From: Streptomyces sp. NBC_01571
GTDB lineage: Bacteria > Actinomycetota > Actinomycetes > Streptomycetales > Streptomycetaceae
Length of the DNA stretch: 64,000 bases
Reading direction: 5' to 3'
Assembly (NCBI RefSeq): GCF_026339875.1
Contig: NZ_JAPEPZ010000001.1
Location: 1,054,001 to 1,118,000 of the forward strand
Of the stretch, positions 1 through 8,576 are shown in pieces. Made by a program: the position numbers and the translations under genes. The number at the start of each line of letters is the position of its first letter. Position 1 is the first letter of the stretch. A model generated the notes under the pieces. That model made no database searches. It had not been told where the DNA came from and saw nothing but the letters and a program-made list of their open reading frames with translations.

Positions 1-1
1 C

Positions 2-874
2 CTCGCCGGGCTGCTGCTGGCCCGGCGCCTGTCCCGCCCGCTCACCGCGGCCGCGACCACGGCCCGGCGGCTGGCCGAGGGCGAACGCGGGCTGCGTGCC
101 GCGCCGGGCGGGCCCCGTGAACTGACTGACCTCACCCGCGCGTTGAACGTCCTCGACGCGGCACTGGCGCACAGCGAGAACCGGCAGCGGGAGTTCCTGC
201 TCTCCGTCTCGCACGAGCTGCGCACCCCGCTCACCGCGACCCTGGGCTACGCGGAGGCCCTCGCCGACGGCGTGGTCGGGCCCGAGGAACTCCCCATGGT
301 GGGCGAGACGTTGCTCAGCGAGACCCGGCGGCTCGAGCGCTTCGTGCAGGACCTGCTGGACCTCGCCCATCTGGAGACCGACGACTTCCGGGTCGAGACC
401 CGGCCGGTGGACCTGGACGCGCTGGCCGGGAAGGCGGGCACGGTCTGGGCGGGTCGCTGCGCGCGGCACGGTGTGGTCTTCCGGGTCGAGCGGCCGGGCC
501 GTCCCCTGACCGTCGAAACGGACGGCGTACGGGTGCGCCAGATGATCGACGGCCTCGCGGAGAACGCGCTGCGGGTGACCCCGGCGGGCGCGCCCCTGGT
601 CCTGGCCCTCGCCCCGGACGGCGACGGTGCCCGGATCCAGGTCCGCGACGGCGGTCCCGGGCTGACACCCGAGGACGCCGCGGTCGCCTTCGAACGCGGC
701 ACCCTGCACGCCCGCTACCAGGGCGTCCGCCCGGTCGGCACCGGCCTCGGCCTGGCCATCGTGCACCGGCTCGCCCAGCGCCTGGGCGGTTCGGTGACGG
801 CGCGGGGGCACGGGCCGGAGGGCGGCGCGTGTTTCACCGTACGGGTGCCGGGACGGCCGGGGGCGAGTGGCTGA
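2..874 (+). CDS. Two-component sensor histidine kinase, 3' part
   Basis: The gene is cut by the left edge; the frame is open from base 2, so the sensor and first membrane parts are missing. What remains starts with the end of a transmembrane helix and a HAMP linker, then a HisKA dimerisation domain with the H-box SHELRTPL (the phosphorylated His), then an HATPase_c domain with the N-box region, a DGGPG G1 box and a GTGLGLAIV G2 box. It should autophosphorylate at the membrane and pass phosphate to a response regulator, which normally lies next door and is presumably just left of the window. A TTG at 143 is only an internal codon, not a real start. The input signal cannot be inferred. Confidence 0.9.
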   Translation, partial: LAGLLLARRLSRPLTAAATTARRLAEGERGLRAAPGGPRELTDLTRALNVLDAALAHSENRQREFLLSVSHELRTPLTATLGYAEALADGVVGPEELPMVGETLLSETRRLERFVQDLLDLAHLETDDFRVETRPVDLDALAGKAGTVWAGRCARHGVVFRVERPGRPLTVETDGVRVRQMIDGLAENALRVTPAGAPLVLALAPDGDGARIQVRDGGPGLTPEDAAVAFERGTLHARYQGVRPVGTGLGLAIVHRLAQRLGGSVTARGHGPEGGACFTVRVPGRPGASG

Positions 875-1011
875 CCCGTGAACCGAGCTCAGCGCCTGCA
901 GTCGGTCAGTACTGTCGAGACAACTGCCGCCCACCAAACGCCCCTTCGGAATGTCCTGATCCCTGGTCAACCCACAGACGCGGTGGTCGACGGACTCGGT
1001 AGGCTCCCCGC

Positions 1012-1995
1012 ATGGTCGAGGACACGGGGCTGCCGCACGTCACTTCCGATTCGGACGATCAAGGCTGGGCGGCCACGCGTGCGTGGGTCGAGAAGCAGTT
1101 GCACGAAGGGGAGCGGGTCGAGGCTGCTGAGAGACTGCGCGGTGGCTGGACTTCGGAGATGCGTCGCCTCCACATCTCCGGGACTGGCGGCAGACGGCAG
1201 CTGGTGCTCCGGTCCTTCGTCAAACCCTTCTACCTGCGAGCCGCGCACGGCCTCCTCACACGCGAAGCGCAGGTCCTCACGCTGCTGCGGACCACCGATG
1301 TGCCCGCGGCCACCGTCCGGGCCGTCGACGCGACCGGAGAGCACTGCGACCACCCGTCGCTGCTGATGTCGATGCTGCCCGGCGGTGTCCGGCTGGAACA
1401 GGACCGGGCCGAGACGCGTGCCGCGCTCCTTGCCCGGCAATTGGTGACGATCCACCGGACACAGATCACCGAGCGGACGCGCCCCCGTTCCTACCAGGCA
1501 TGGACCTCTCCCGAACGCGTCCGTCCGCCGGCTGCCCCCGACCGTCCGGAGCTGTGGGAACGCGCGGTCGACGTCATTCGGCAAGACCCGCCGGACTACG
1601 AGGGGTGCTTCCTGCACCGGGACTTTCACCCCGGTAACGTGCTGTTCAGCGGGCACGGTGAGGACCTTCGCATCAGCGGCGTCGTGGACTGGGTCGAGAC
1701 GTCCTGGGGCCCGGCCGATCTGGATGTCGCCCACTGCTCCACCGCGCTCGCCCTCCTTCACGGCCCCGACATCGGCATGACGTTCGCCGACCTCTACGTC
1801 GCCGCAGGCGGCAAGTTGAGCAACGAGCCGGCCGCTCACCTGTACTGGAGACTGCTGGACGCCCTGGCCTTCGCGCCGGACGCCGAGAAGGTCGCCGGTC
1901 CCTGGAACGAGTTGGGGCGCACCGACCTCACTCCCCCGGCTCTCACCGGACGTCTGGAGGGTTACCTCGAGGCGCTGCTCCGACGCTACGGCTGA
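1012..1995 (+). CDS. Aminoglycoside phosphotransferase (APH) family kinase-like protein
   Basis: A 327-residue protein with the APH/choline kinase fold. The catalytic loop LHRDFHPGNVL lies at residues 201-211 (Asp204 as catalytic base, Asn209 as metal ligand), and the DFG-equivalent is the Asp in VVDWVE at about 226. Such enzymes transfer phosphate from ATP to a small-molecule hydroxyl. Environmental members of this family are mostly not proven resistance genes, so a drug substrate should not be assumed. It stands alone on the plus strand, with no operon partner within 120 bases. The ATG at 1012 has only a weak ribosome binding site, but nothing better lies nearby. Confidence 0.85.
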   Translation: MVEDTGLPHVTSDSDDQGWAATRAWVEKQLHEGERVEAAERLRGGWTSEMRRLHISGTGGRRQLVLRSFVKPFYLRAAHGLLTREAQVLTLLRTTDVPAATVRAVDATGEHCDHPSLLMSMLPGGVRLEQDRAETRAALLARQLVTIHRTQITERTRPRSYQAWTSPERVRPPAAPDRPELWERAVDVIRQDPPDYEGCFLHRDFHPGNVLFSGHGEDLRISGVVDWVETSWGPADLDVAHCSTALALLHGPDIGMTFADLYVAAGGKLSNEPAAHLYWRLLDALAFAPDAEKVAGPWNELGRTDLTPPALTGRLEGYLEALLRRYG

Positions 1996-2120
1996 TTACC
2001 TCGTGATGGAGAGGGGTCACCGACGAGAGGGGGGTGAACGGCGTCGACGGCGAGTGTTGTGGAGGTGTCACGGTCCGTCCGCCGTTTTCGCGGCGGACGG
2101 GTGACCGGTCCTCGTCGTCC

Positions 2121-3041
2121 TCAGTCCTCGGCGACCCGGATGATGCTCCGGCCCGGGACGTGCCTCCCGGGGGCGAAGGTGGCGGCTGCCTCGGTCAGTG
2201 GGCGCACCTCACCGATCCGCACGTCGAGTCTTCCGTCGCGGAGCCGCTGCGCGAGGTCCGTGAGGCGTGTGCGGTCGGGTTCCACGACGAAGAAGATCGC
2301 CCGCCCGTTCTCGGGCCGGACGGAAGGAGGCTGGGCGATCGTGACGAGGGTGCCGCCGTCGCGTACGAGTGCGGCCGAGCGGTCGAGGATGTCACCGCCG
2401 ATCACGTCGAACACCACGTCGACCTGGCCGGCGTCCCGCAGCGTGTCGGTCTCGAGGTCCAGGAACGCATGCGCGCCCAGCGCGAGGACGGTCTCCCGGG
2501 CGGCGGACCGGCCGGTGCCGATGACACGGGCGCCCGCCTCGTGTGCGAGCTGCACCGCGATGGAACCGACACCGCCCGCGGCACCGTGGATCAGGACGGT
2601 CTGGCCGGTCGTGAGGCGCGCGTGGTCGAACAGACCCTGCCAGGCGGTCAGTCCGGAGATCGGCAGCGCGGCCGCCGCCGTGTGCTCGATGTCGGCGGGC
2701 AGGGGGGCGAGGTTGCGGGCCTCGACGGCCACGTACTCGGCCAGCGAGCCGTTGCGGGTCCAGTCGGTCAGTCCGAAGACCCGCTGGCCGACGGTGAGGC
2801 CGGTGGTTCCGTATCCGAGCTCTGCCACGACACCCGAGACCTCGTGTCCGGGCACGCTCGGAGTGCGGTCGCGGCCGGCGCGATCGGACCAGGTCGCGGG
2901 CCAGTCGAGCTCTCCGCGGGTGAATCCCGCGGCATGCACCCGCAGGATGACATCGTTCTCGGCGGCATGGGGATAGGGCAGGTCCGTCAGGGCCAGCCCA
3001 CTGGCGGCGGCGTCGCGGTCTCGAACGGCGATGGCTTTCAT
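2121..3041 (-). CDS. NADP-dependent zinc-free alcohol dehydrogenase / quinone oxidoreductase family protein
   Basis: A 306-residue MDR-superfamily enzyme. The N-terminal GroES-like domain has GHEVSGVV and a GQRVFGL segment. The Rossmann domain has the glycine motif GAAGGVGSIAVQ for NADPH. Catalytic zinc ligands are absent, as in quinone oxidoreductases that reduce quinones or alpha,beta-unsaturated carbonyls. The ATG at 3041 follows an AGAAGGGAA site at good spacing; an upstream in-frame TTG at 3044 is less likely. The start overlaps by one base the stop of a possible small gene (3041-3355), as TGATG. The substrate is unknown. Confidence 0.88.
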   Translation of the reverse strand: MKAIAVRDRDAAASGLALTDLPYPHAAENDVILRVHAAGFTRGELDWPATWSDRAGRDRTPSVPGHEVSGVVAELGYGTTGLTVGQRVFGLTDWTRNGSLAEYVAVEARNLAPLPADIEHTAAAALPISGLTAWQGLFDHARLTTGQTVLIHGAAGGVGSIAVQLAHEAGARVIGTGRSAARETVLALGAHAFLDLETDTLRDAGQVDVVFDVIGGDILDRSAALVRDGGTLVTIAQPPSVRPENGRAIFFVVEPDRTRLTDLAQRLRDGRLDVRIGEVRPLTEAAATFAPGRHVPGRSIIRVAED

Positions 3042-3355
3042 CAATGTTCCCTTCTGGCTTCAGCGCTGGTTTCGGCGCCGGCTGCTGTGCCGGTTTCGAC
3101 CCTGGTGTCGGTGAGCAGGCGTGTGTCGATCACGTCAGCGGATCTTTCCCCGTAGGCCGTCGCCCTTTGCTCGTGACCGAGGCGTGGTGGACGCCCGTAC
3201 CGGCGGGTGCGACGACGGGTGCGGCCGGTCGATCCCTGGTCGTGCGGCCGGCCGCTCGCGGTCGCCGTCTTCTCGACGGTGGCGAGCGTCAGCACCGTGA
3301 AGGCGGTACCGCGTCCGGGACGATGTCGGTCGCGGCCTGGGCGCATCGGTGTCAT
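3041..3355 (-). CDS. Possible small coupled hypothetical protein (104 aa)
   Basis: This open frame would encode about 104 residues, rich in Arg, Thr and Gly, with no recognised domain. Two things speak for it: its ATG at 3355 is preceded by GGGAG at about six bases, and its stop overlaps the ATG of the next oxidoreductase as TGATG, an arrangement typical of translational coupling. Third-position G/C is moderately high. Against it are low complexity, many Arg codons and no known homologue. If it is not a gene, the 3042-3380 stretch is the untranslated leader of the oxidoreductase gene. Confidence 0.3.
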   Translation of the reverse strand: MTPMRPGRDRHRPGRGTAFTVLTLATVEKTATASGRPHDQGSTGRTRRRTRRYGRPPRLGHEQRATAYGERSADVIDTRLLTDTRVETGTAAGAETSAEARREH

Positions 3356-3380
3356 CGGTCTGCTCCCGGCTTCTTCGAAT

Positions 3381-4019
3381 TCACTTCGGCCAGGGCGCAT
3401 CCATGATCCGCTCGACCATGGTCGTGCGGTGGAAACCGGGGACGAAGTGTTCCAGCACGTCCGCATTGATGGTCCCGTATGTGGTGTCGGGACGATTCCT
3501 GAGTCCGTCGACGAATGCCTGCAGGAATTCCTTCTTGAATTCTCCGCGCGGATGGGCGGCGACGATCTCCTCCACCTGGCCGCCGTCCAGTCCGTCCAGC
3601 CCCCAGCCCACCGCGTCGGTGAGGACGCCGTAGGTCATGGCAGCCGTCTCCGGGCCCATGCGGCCGGGAATTCCCGGCGTCGTGTGCAGCGCGATCGTCG
3701 TCCAGACGACCTCGGCCGCGCCGGCCGGGAACCCGCGGTCGAGCAGGAACTTGCGCGCGTGGTCGGCGCCGTCGAGTTCGAAACGCTGCTCCTCGTCCGA
3801 GAACGGGGTCAACAGGCCCGTGTCGTGAAACATCGCGGAGATGTACAGCAGTTCCGGATCAGGATTGAGGCCGAGCTTCCGCGCGTGAAGGGAACCGAAG
3901 AGGAAGACACGCCGGGAGTGATGAAAGATGAGCGGCCCTGTCGTTTCCCGGAGGAAATCGGTGGCCTCCGCCACTGCCGCGGTCTCGGGAATTTCCACCT
4001 CTGCGATGATGTCGTTCAT
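3381..4019 (-). CDS. HD-domain phosphohydrolase-like protein
   Basis: A protein of 212 residues with the metal-binding HD signature: His33/34 in FHHSRR, the His65-Asp66 pair in AMFHDTGLL, and a later LHTTPG histidine. HD proteins are metal-dependent hydrolases, often acting on nucleotides; this subgroup resembles the cyanamide hydratase-like HD proteins, but the substrate cannot be named. I chose the ATG at 4019 (MNDIIAEV) because the conserved sequence begins there; the frame is open up to a GTG/ATG cluster at 4079-4088. The gene is divergent from the GlxA-type regulator at 4156, with about 136 bases between them, so that regulator may control it. Confidence 0.75.
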   Translation of the reverse strand: MNDIIAEVEIPETAAVAEATDFLRETTGPLIFHHSRRVFLFGSLHARKLGLNPDPELLYISAMFHDTGLLTPFSDEEQRFELDGADHARKFLLDRGFPAGAAEVVWTTIALHTTPGIPGRMGPETAAMTYGVLTDAVGWGLDGLDGGQVEEIVAAHPRGEFKKEFLQAFVDGLRNRPDTTYGTINADVLEHFVPGFHRTTMVERIMDAPWPK

Positions 4020-4155
4020 GATGTCCACGCTTTCCGATGTGGCGGGTGACGAGTAGACGGTGCTTCCGCCATCCACCATGCCGACCACATGACCGCGGCC
4101 GCCGCATCGGGACGGCCATGAACCACTCGAACCCAGACACCTGAGGAACGGGACC

Positions 4156-5121
4156 GTGAGCCTCGCCCCGCACCGAGTCGTGATCCTCGTCTACGACGGG
4201 GTCAAACTGCTGGACGTCGCCGGCCCCGCAGAAGTGTTCGCGGAAGCGAATCGACTGGGTACCGACTACCGCATCGCCCTGCTGTCGACGACCGGTGCCG
4301 ACGTCGCCTCGTCGATCGGCATCCGCATCGCGGTCGACGGCAGCCCCACCTCCGAGCCTGCCCCCGACACGTTCGTGATGCCAGGCGGGGACATCTATCC
4401 GAGAACACCCGTCACCCGCGATCTGGTCGAGGCCGCGGCGGATCTGGCGGTCCGGTCCGGGCGGGTGGCGTCCGTCTGCTCGGGGGCGTTCGTCCTCGGT
4501 GCCGCCGGCCTCCTGGACGGCAAACGTGCGACCACCCACTGGAAGGTCGCGGGGGAACTCGCCGCCCGGTACCCGAAGACCCGCGTCGAACCCGACTCCA
4601 TCTACGTCCGCGACGGCACCACGTACACCTCCGCGGGTGTCAGCGCCGGAATCGACCTGGCGCTGGCACTCGTCGAGGAGGACCACGGGCCGGACCTGAG
4701 CCGGGACGTCGCTCGCGCCCTGGTGGTCTATCTGCAACGAGCCGGTGGCCAGTCACAGTTCTCCGCTCCCCTTCAGGGCCCGCCGCCCCGGTCACCGGCC
4801 CTTCGCAGCGTCGTCGACCTGGTGATGGGGGATCCCGGCGGGAACCACTCCCTCGACGAACTCGCCAAGCACCTCAACCTCAGCTCCCGCCACCTGACAC
4901 GGCTGTTCCGGGAGGAGATGTCCACGACACCGGCCCGGTACGTCGAGTCGATCCGGTTCGACATCGCGAAGGCCCTGCTCGACCAGGGGCACACCGCGAC
5001 ACAGGCGGCGGCGCTGGCCGGATTTCCCAGTTACGAGAGTCTCCGGCGGGTCTTCGCCCGGGAGTTGTCCATCAGCCCGGCGGCCTACCAGCGCCGCTTC
5101 GGCACCGCCCGCCGCGCATAG
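4156..5121 (+). CDS. GlxA family transcriptional regulator (DJ-1/PfpI plus AraC HTH)
   Basis: A 321-residue two-domain regulator. Residues 1-170 or so form a DJ-1/PfpI (class I glutamine amidotransferase-like) domain with the nucleophile-elbow segment SVCSGAF. Residues of about 215-315 form a double helix-turn-helix AraC DNA-binding domain, with NLSSRHLTRLFREE as the first recognition segment and GFPSYESLRRVF in the second. The GTG at 4156 follows GAGGAACGG. Such proteins usually sense a small metabolite and act on a neighbour; the divergent HD gene is the obvious candidate. A strong hairpin follows the stop. Confidence 0.9.
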   Translation: MSLAPHRVVILVYDGVKLLDVAGPAEVFAEANRLGTDYRIALLSTTGADVASSIGIRIAVDGSPTSEPAPDTFVMPGGDIYPRTPVTRDLVEAAADLAVRSGRVASVCSGAFVLGAAGLLDGKRATTHWKVAGELAARYPKTRVEPDSIYVRDGTTYTSAGVSAGIDLALALVEEDHGPDLSRDVARALVVYLQRAGGQSQFSAPLQGPPPRSPALRSVVDLVMGDPGGNHSLDELAKHLNLSSRHLTRLFREEMSTTPARYVESIRFDIAKALLDQGHTATQAAALAGFPSYESLRRVFARELSISPAAYQRRFGTARRA

Positions 5122-5153
5122 ATCTCCCCCACGAAACGGTCCCTCCGAGCCGG

Positions 5154-5189
5154 CCGGATCCGGGCAGCACCCGGTGGGCCCGGATCCGG
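5154..5189 (+). terminator. Hairpin terminator after the GlxA-type gene
   Basis: A perfect 12-base stem (5154-5165 with 5178-5189) closes a 12-base loop about 30 bases after the stop of the regulator. There is no T-run, as is usual for actinomycete terminators. Confidence 0.6.
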
Positions 5190-5311
5190 AGTGTGTGTCC
5201 CGGGTGTTCCGGCACCTCGGTGGGTTCGGGGGAGGGCGAGGAGACGACGGCCGGACAGCCGGCGGCTCAGGGGGCAGCGCGCGCCCGGTGCGCTGACCTA
5301 AGGTCCCCTTC

Positions 5312-6901
5312 ATGACTTCGTTCCGTCCCGCCCCCGGCTGGCTGGCCGACGCCGTCTTCTACCAGATCTACCCGCAGTCCTTCGCCGACTCGAACGGCGA
5401 CGGCATCGGTGACTTCGACGGGATCACCGAGCGCCTCGACCACCTCGCGTGGCTGGGCGTCAACACCGTGTGGCTCAACCCCTGCTTCGTGTCGCCGTTC
5501 CGCGACGCCGGTTACGACGTCTCCGACTACCTGGCCGTGGCCCCCCGTTACGGCTCCGCCGACGACCTCGCCGCGCTGGTGGACGAGGCGGGCCGGCGCG
5601 GCATCCGGGTCCTGCTGGACCTGGTGGCCGGTCACACCTCCGACGAGCACCCGTGGTTCACGGCCGCCGCCGACGACCCGGCCGACGACCGCTACATCTG
5701 GGCGCCCGAGGGCCGCCCGGACGGTTTCGTCCCCTCCCCCGGCACCCGCCCCGGCGCGTATCTCCCCAACTTCTTCGCCTTCCAGCCCGCCCTCAACTTC
5801 GGGTACGCGCGCGGGAATCCGGCGGAGCCGTGGCGCGGCCCGGTGGACGCCGAGGGCCCGCGCGCCAACCGGGCGGCCCTGCGCACGGTCATGGATCACT
5901 GGCTGGGCCTCGGCCTGTCCGGCTTCCGTGTCGACATGGCCGCGTCACTCGTCAAGGACGACCCCGGAAGGCGCGAGACCGCCGCCGTCTGGAGGGAGTT
6001 GCGCCACTGGATGGACGGCGCGCATCCGGACGCGGTGCTGCTCTCGGAGTGGGGCGAGCCGGAGGTCTCCGTTCCCGCGGGCTTCCACGCCGACTTCTTC
6101 CTGCAGTTCGGCGGCGACACCGACGGTCTCGCACTGCGGTCGCTGTGGAGCAACGGCGCGGGGACGGTCAACGAGGCATGGGACCCGCTCGACTGCTTCT
6201 TCGACCCGAGCGGCCTGGGCTCGCCCGAGCCCTTCGTCGAAGCCTGGCGCCGGGCGTCCGGTGCGCTCGGCGCGAGCGGCTTCATCTCCCTGCCCACCGC
6301 CAACCACGACTTCTCCCGCCTCAACTGCGGTCCCCGCACGGCCGAACAGCTCCCGGTCGCCTTCGCCTTCCAGCTGACCTGGCCGACGCTCCCGGCGATC
6401 TACTACGGCGACGAGATCGGCATGCGCTACGTCCCCGATCTGCCCGACAAGGAGGGCAGTGTGCTCGGCCCGCGCTACAACCGCGCGGGCTCGCGCACCC
6501 CGATGCAGTGGGACGACGGCCCGAACGCCGGCTTCTCCACCGCTCCGGCGGACCGCCTCTACCTCCCCCTCGACCCGTCGCCGACCCGTCCCACCGTCGC
6601 CGCGCAGCGCGCCGACGAGACCTCGCTCCTGCACCTCGTACGCCGCCTCGTCGCCTTGCGCTCGGCCTCACCGGAGCTCGGCCCGGACGGCTCGGTGGAG
6701 GTGCTGCACGCCGGATACCCGTTCGTCTACCTGCGCGGCGGCCGCTATCTCGTGATCGTCAACCCGGCCCGCAGCGGCGGGAGTTGCACGATCGACGGCA
6801 TCCGTGACGCCCGCCCGCTGGAGACCGCTGGTGTCCGCCTGAACGGCTCCTCCGTCACCGCCGACGGTTTCGCGTACGGGGTCTTCGAACTCGACGGGTG
6901 A
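5312..6901 (+). CDS. GH13 alpha-glucosidase / alpha-amylase family enzyme
   Basis: A 529-residue TIM-barrel glycoside hydrolase. Conserved GH13 regions are visible in order: the N-terminal FYQIYPQSFADSNGDGIGD, region I-like DLVAGHTSDEH, region II GFRVDMA with the nucleophile Asp208, region III LLSEWGEP with the acid/base Glu246, and region IV TANHDFSRL with Asp334. The N-terminal SNGDGIGD loop is typical of oligo-1,6-glucosidase or trehalulose-type enzymes acting on short alpha-glucosides. No signal peptide is visible, so it is probably intracellular. No sugar transporter is adjacent. A hairpin follows the stop. Confidence 0.9.
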   Translation: MTSFRPAPGWLADAVFYQIYPQSFADSNGDGIGDFDGITERLDHLAWLGVNTVWLNPCFVSPFRDAGYDVSDYLAVAPRYGSADDLAALVDEAGRRGIRVLLDLVAGHTSDEHPWFTAAADDPADDRYIWAPEGRPDGFVPSPGTRPGAYLPNFFAFQPALNFGYARGNPAEPWRGPVDAEGPRANRAALRTVMDHWLGLGLSGFRVDMAASLVKDDPGRRETAAVWRELRHWMDGAHPDAVLLSEWGEPEVSVPAGFHADFFLQFGGDTDGLALRSLWSNGAGTVNEAWDPLDCFFDPSGLGSPEPFVEAWRRASGALGASGFISLPTANHDFSRLNCGPRTAEQLPVAFAFQLTWPTLPAIYYGDEIGMRYVPDLPDKEGSVLGPRYNRAGSRTPMQWDDGPNAGFSTAPADRLYLPLDPSPTRPTVAAQRADETSLLHLVRRLVALRSASPELGPDGSVEVLHAGYPFVYLRGGRYLVIVNPARSGGSCTIDGIRDARPLETAGVRLNGSSVTADGFAYGVFELDG

Positions 6902-6912
6902 GCCGTGGGCGG

Positions 6913-6949
6913 CCCGACCGGGCCCCGGTCACAAGGGGACCCGGTCGGG
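6913..6949. terminator. Bidirectional hairpin between convergent genes
   Basis: A 10-base perfect stem (6913-6922 with 6940-6949), extended by an inner CCCC/GGGG pairing, lies between the convergent stops of the GH13 gene and the sigma factor gene. It could stop transcription from both sides. Confidence 0.65.
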
Positions 6950-6972
6950 GGCGGAGCGCCTGCGCAGCGTGT

Positions 6973-8238
6973 CTACGCCGCTCGGCACTCCGCGAGGCGG
7001 CGTTCCAGGAAGCGCCGCTCGGCCGCGTTCTCGACCAGCTCCAGTGCCCTGGTGTACGCCTCGGCCGCCTCCGCCGTACGCCCCGTCCTGCGCAGCAGGT
7101 CCGCCCGGGTGGCGGCCAGCAGGTGGTATCCGTCCAGCTCACCCGTCCGCTCCAGCTCCGCCACCAGCTCCAGCCCCGCCGCCGGGCCGTCGGCCATGCC
7201 CACCGCCACCGCACGGTTGAGCCGCACCACCGCGGAGGGCACCAGACGCGCCAACTCCCCGTACAGCGCGGCGATGTCGGCCCAGTCCGTCTCCTCGGCC
7301 GTCGCGGCGGTGGTGTGGCAGGCGGCGATGGCGGCCTGGACCTGGTAGGGCCCCGGGCGCCCGCGGCGCAGGGCGGTCTCCAGCAGGGCGGCGCCCTCGT
7401 CGATCGCGGCCCGGTCCCACGCCGTACGGTCCTGGTCCTCCAGTGTCACCAGTTCACCGGCCGCGTCCACCCGGGTGGCCCGGCGGGAGTCGTGCAGCAG
7501 CAACAGGGCCAGCAGGCCGAGCACTTCGGGTTCGTCGGGCATGAGCCGGGCCAGCACACGGGCGAGACGGATCGCCTCCGCGCAAAGGCTCGTGCGCACC
7601 AGATCCACGCCGGACGTGGCGGCGTACCCCTCGTTGAAGAGCAGATAGACCACGCCGAGGACGCCGGTGGTGCGCTCGGGCAGCAGGTGCGCGGCCGGAA
7701 CACGGTACGGGATCCCGGCGTTGAGGATCTTCCGCTTGGCCCGCACCAGCCGCTGCGCCATCGTCGCCTCGGGGACGAGGAAGGCCCGGGCGATCTCGGG
7801 CGTGGTCAGCCCCGCCAGCGTCCGCAGGGTGAGGGCCACCCGGGCCTCGATGGGCAGCGCGGGATGGCAGCAGGTGAAGAGCAGCCGCAGCCGGTCGTCC
7901 GCCACCCCGGCGTCCTCTTCGTGTTCCGGGTCGTACGGTCCGTCGTGCCGCGCCAGCACAGCCACCTCCCGCAGTTTCTCCGCGCCCACCGCCTGCCGGC
8001 GCAGCACGTCCAGGGCGCGATGGCGCGCGGTCGTGGTCAGCCAGGCGCCGGGGCGGCGCGGGACTCCGTCGCGCCGCCACCGGTCCAGGGCCTGGGCGAA
8101 GGCGTCCTGCGCGCACTCCTCGGCGAGGTCCCAGTCGCCGGTCACCCTGATCAGGGTGGCGACGACCTGGCCCCATTCCTCGCGGAAGGCCGAGGCGACC
8201 GCTCTCTCGACGTCCCCCGCTGCCGGATTCTCGTTCAC
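6973..8238 (-). CDS. ECF42-type RNA polymerase sigma factor with C-terminal TPR extension
   Basis: A 421-residue sigma-70 family protein, twice the usual ECF size. Residues of about 10-80 carry sigma region 2 (AEECAQDAFAQALDRW) and residues of about 110-165 carry region 4 (LTTPEIARAFLVPEATMAQRL). The rest is the DUF6596/TPR-like helical extension that defines this group; in the studied S. venezuelae members the extension is needed for activity. No anti-sigma factor is present, as usual for the group. The GTG start overlaps the TGA of the preceding YciI gene (GTGA), so translation is coupled. The two upstream DGPF-protein genes are the standard ECF42 partners, and a matching promoter lies before the operon at 9361-9387. 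Confidence 0.92.
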   Translation of the reverse strand: MNENPAAGDVERAVASAFREEWGQVVATLIRVTGDWDLAEECAQDAFAQALDRWRRDGVPRRPGAWLTTTARHRALDVLRRQAVGAEKLREVAVLARHDGPYDPEHEEDAGVADDRLRLLFTCCHPALPIEARVALTLRTLAGLTTPEIARAFLVPEATMAQRLVRAKRKILNAGIPYRVPAAHLLPERTTGVLGVVYLLFNEGYAATSGVDLVRTSLCAEAIRLARVLARLMPDEPEVLGLLALLLLHDSRRATRVDAAGELVTLEDQDRTAWDRAAIDEGAALLETALRRGRPGPYQVQAAIAACHTTAATAEETDWADIAALYGELARLVPSAVVRLNRAVAVGMADGPAAGLELVAELERTGELDGYHLLAATRADLLRRTGRTAEAAEAYTRALELVENAAERRFLERRLAECRAA

Positions 8239-8576
8239 TCCCAGACCGGCCGTACCTCCACCGATCCGCCGGCCAGTGCCGCCGGATGCCGGGACGCGAG
8301 CGCGATGGCCTCGTCGAGGTCGGCCACCTCGATGATGTCGATGCCCGCCACGTACTCCTTCGACTCCACGAACGGCCCGTCGCTGAGCAGGACCTCGTCG
8401 CCCTGGACGCGGACGGTGGTGGCGTCGGTGGACGGCCGCAGCCGGGCGCCGCCCTTGACCAGGTCGCGGCCGCGCACCTCCTCGATGTAGGAGGTGAAGC
8501 GGGGGTCGTCGGCGATCTCCTCGGGGCTCAGTTCCTCGCCGCCGACGGGGGTGCAGATGAACAGGACGTACTTCAT
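8235..8576 (-). CDS. YciI family (DGPF) protein
   Basis: A 113-residue single-domain YCII-related protein. The defining SDGPFVESKEYVAG segment is present, followed by an ALASRHP helix. DGPF proteins have a ferredoxin-like fold; their reaction in ECF42 loci is unknown. The start overlaps the stop of the preceding fusion gene as ATGA, and its own stop overlaps the sigma factor start, so the three genes form one tightly coupled operon. This protein is the usual regulatory target or partner of ECF42 sigma factors. Confidence 0.9.
   Translation of the reverse strand: MKYVLFICTPVGGEELSPEEIADDPRFTSYIEEVRGRDLVKGGARLRPSTDATTVRVQGDEVLLSDGPFVESKEYVAGIDIIEVADLDEAIALASRHPAALAGGSVEVRPVWE

Noticed and set aside
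1012..1995. Aminoglycoside resistance gene
   Set aside because: The APH fold is clear, but nothing in the sequence or context ties this divergent member to a drug substrate.
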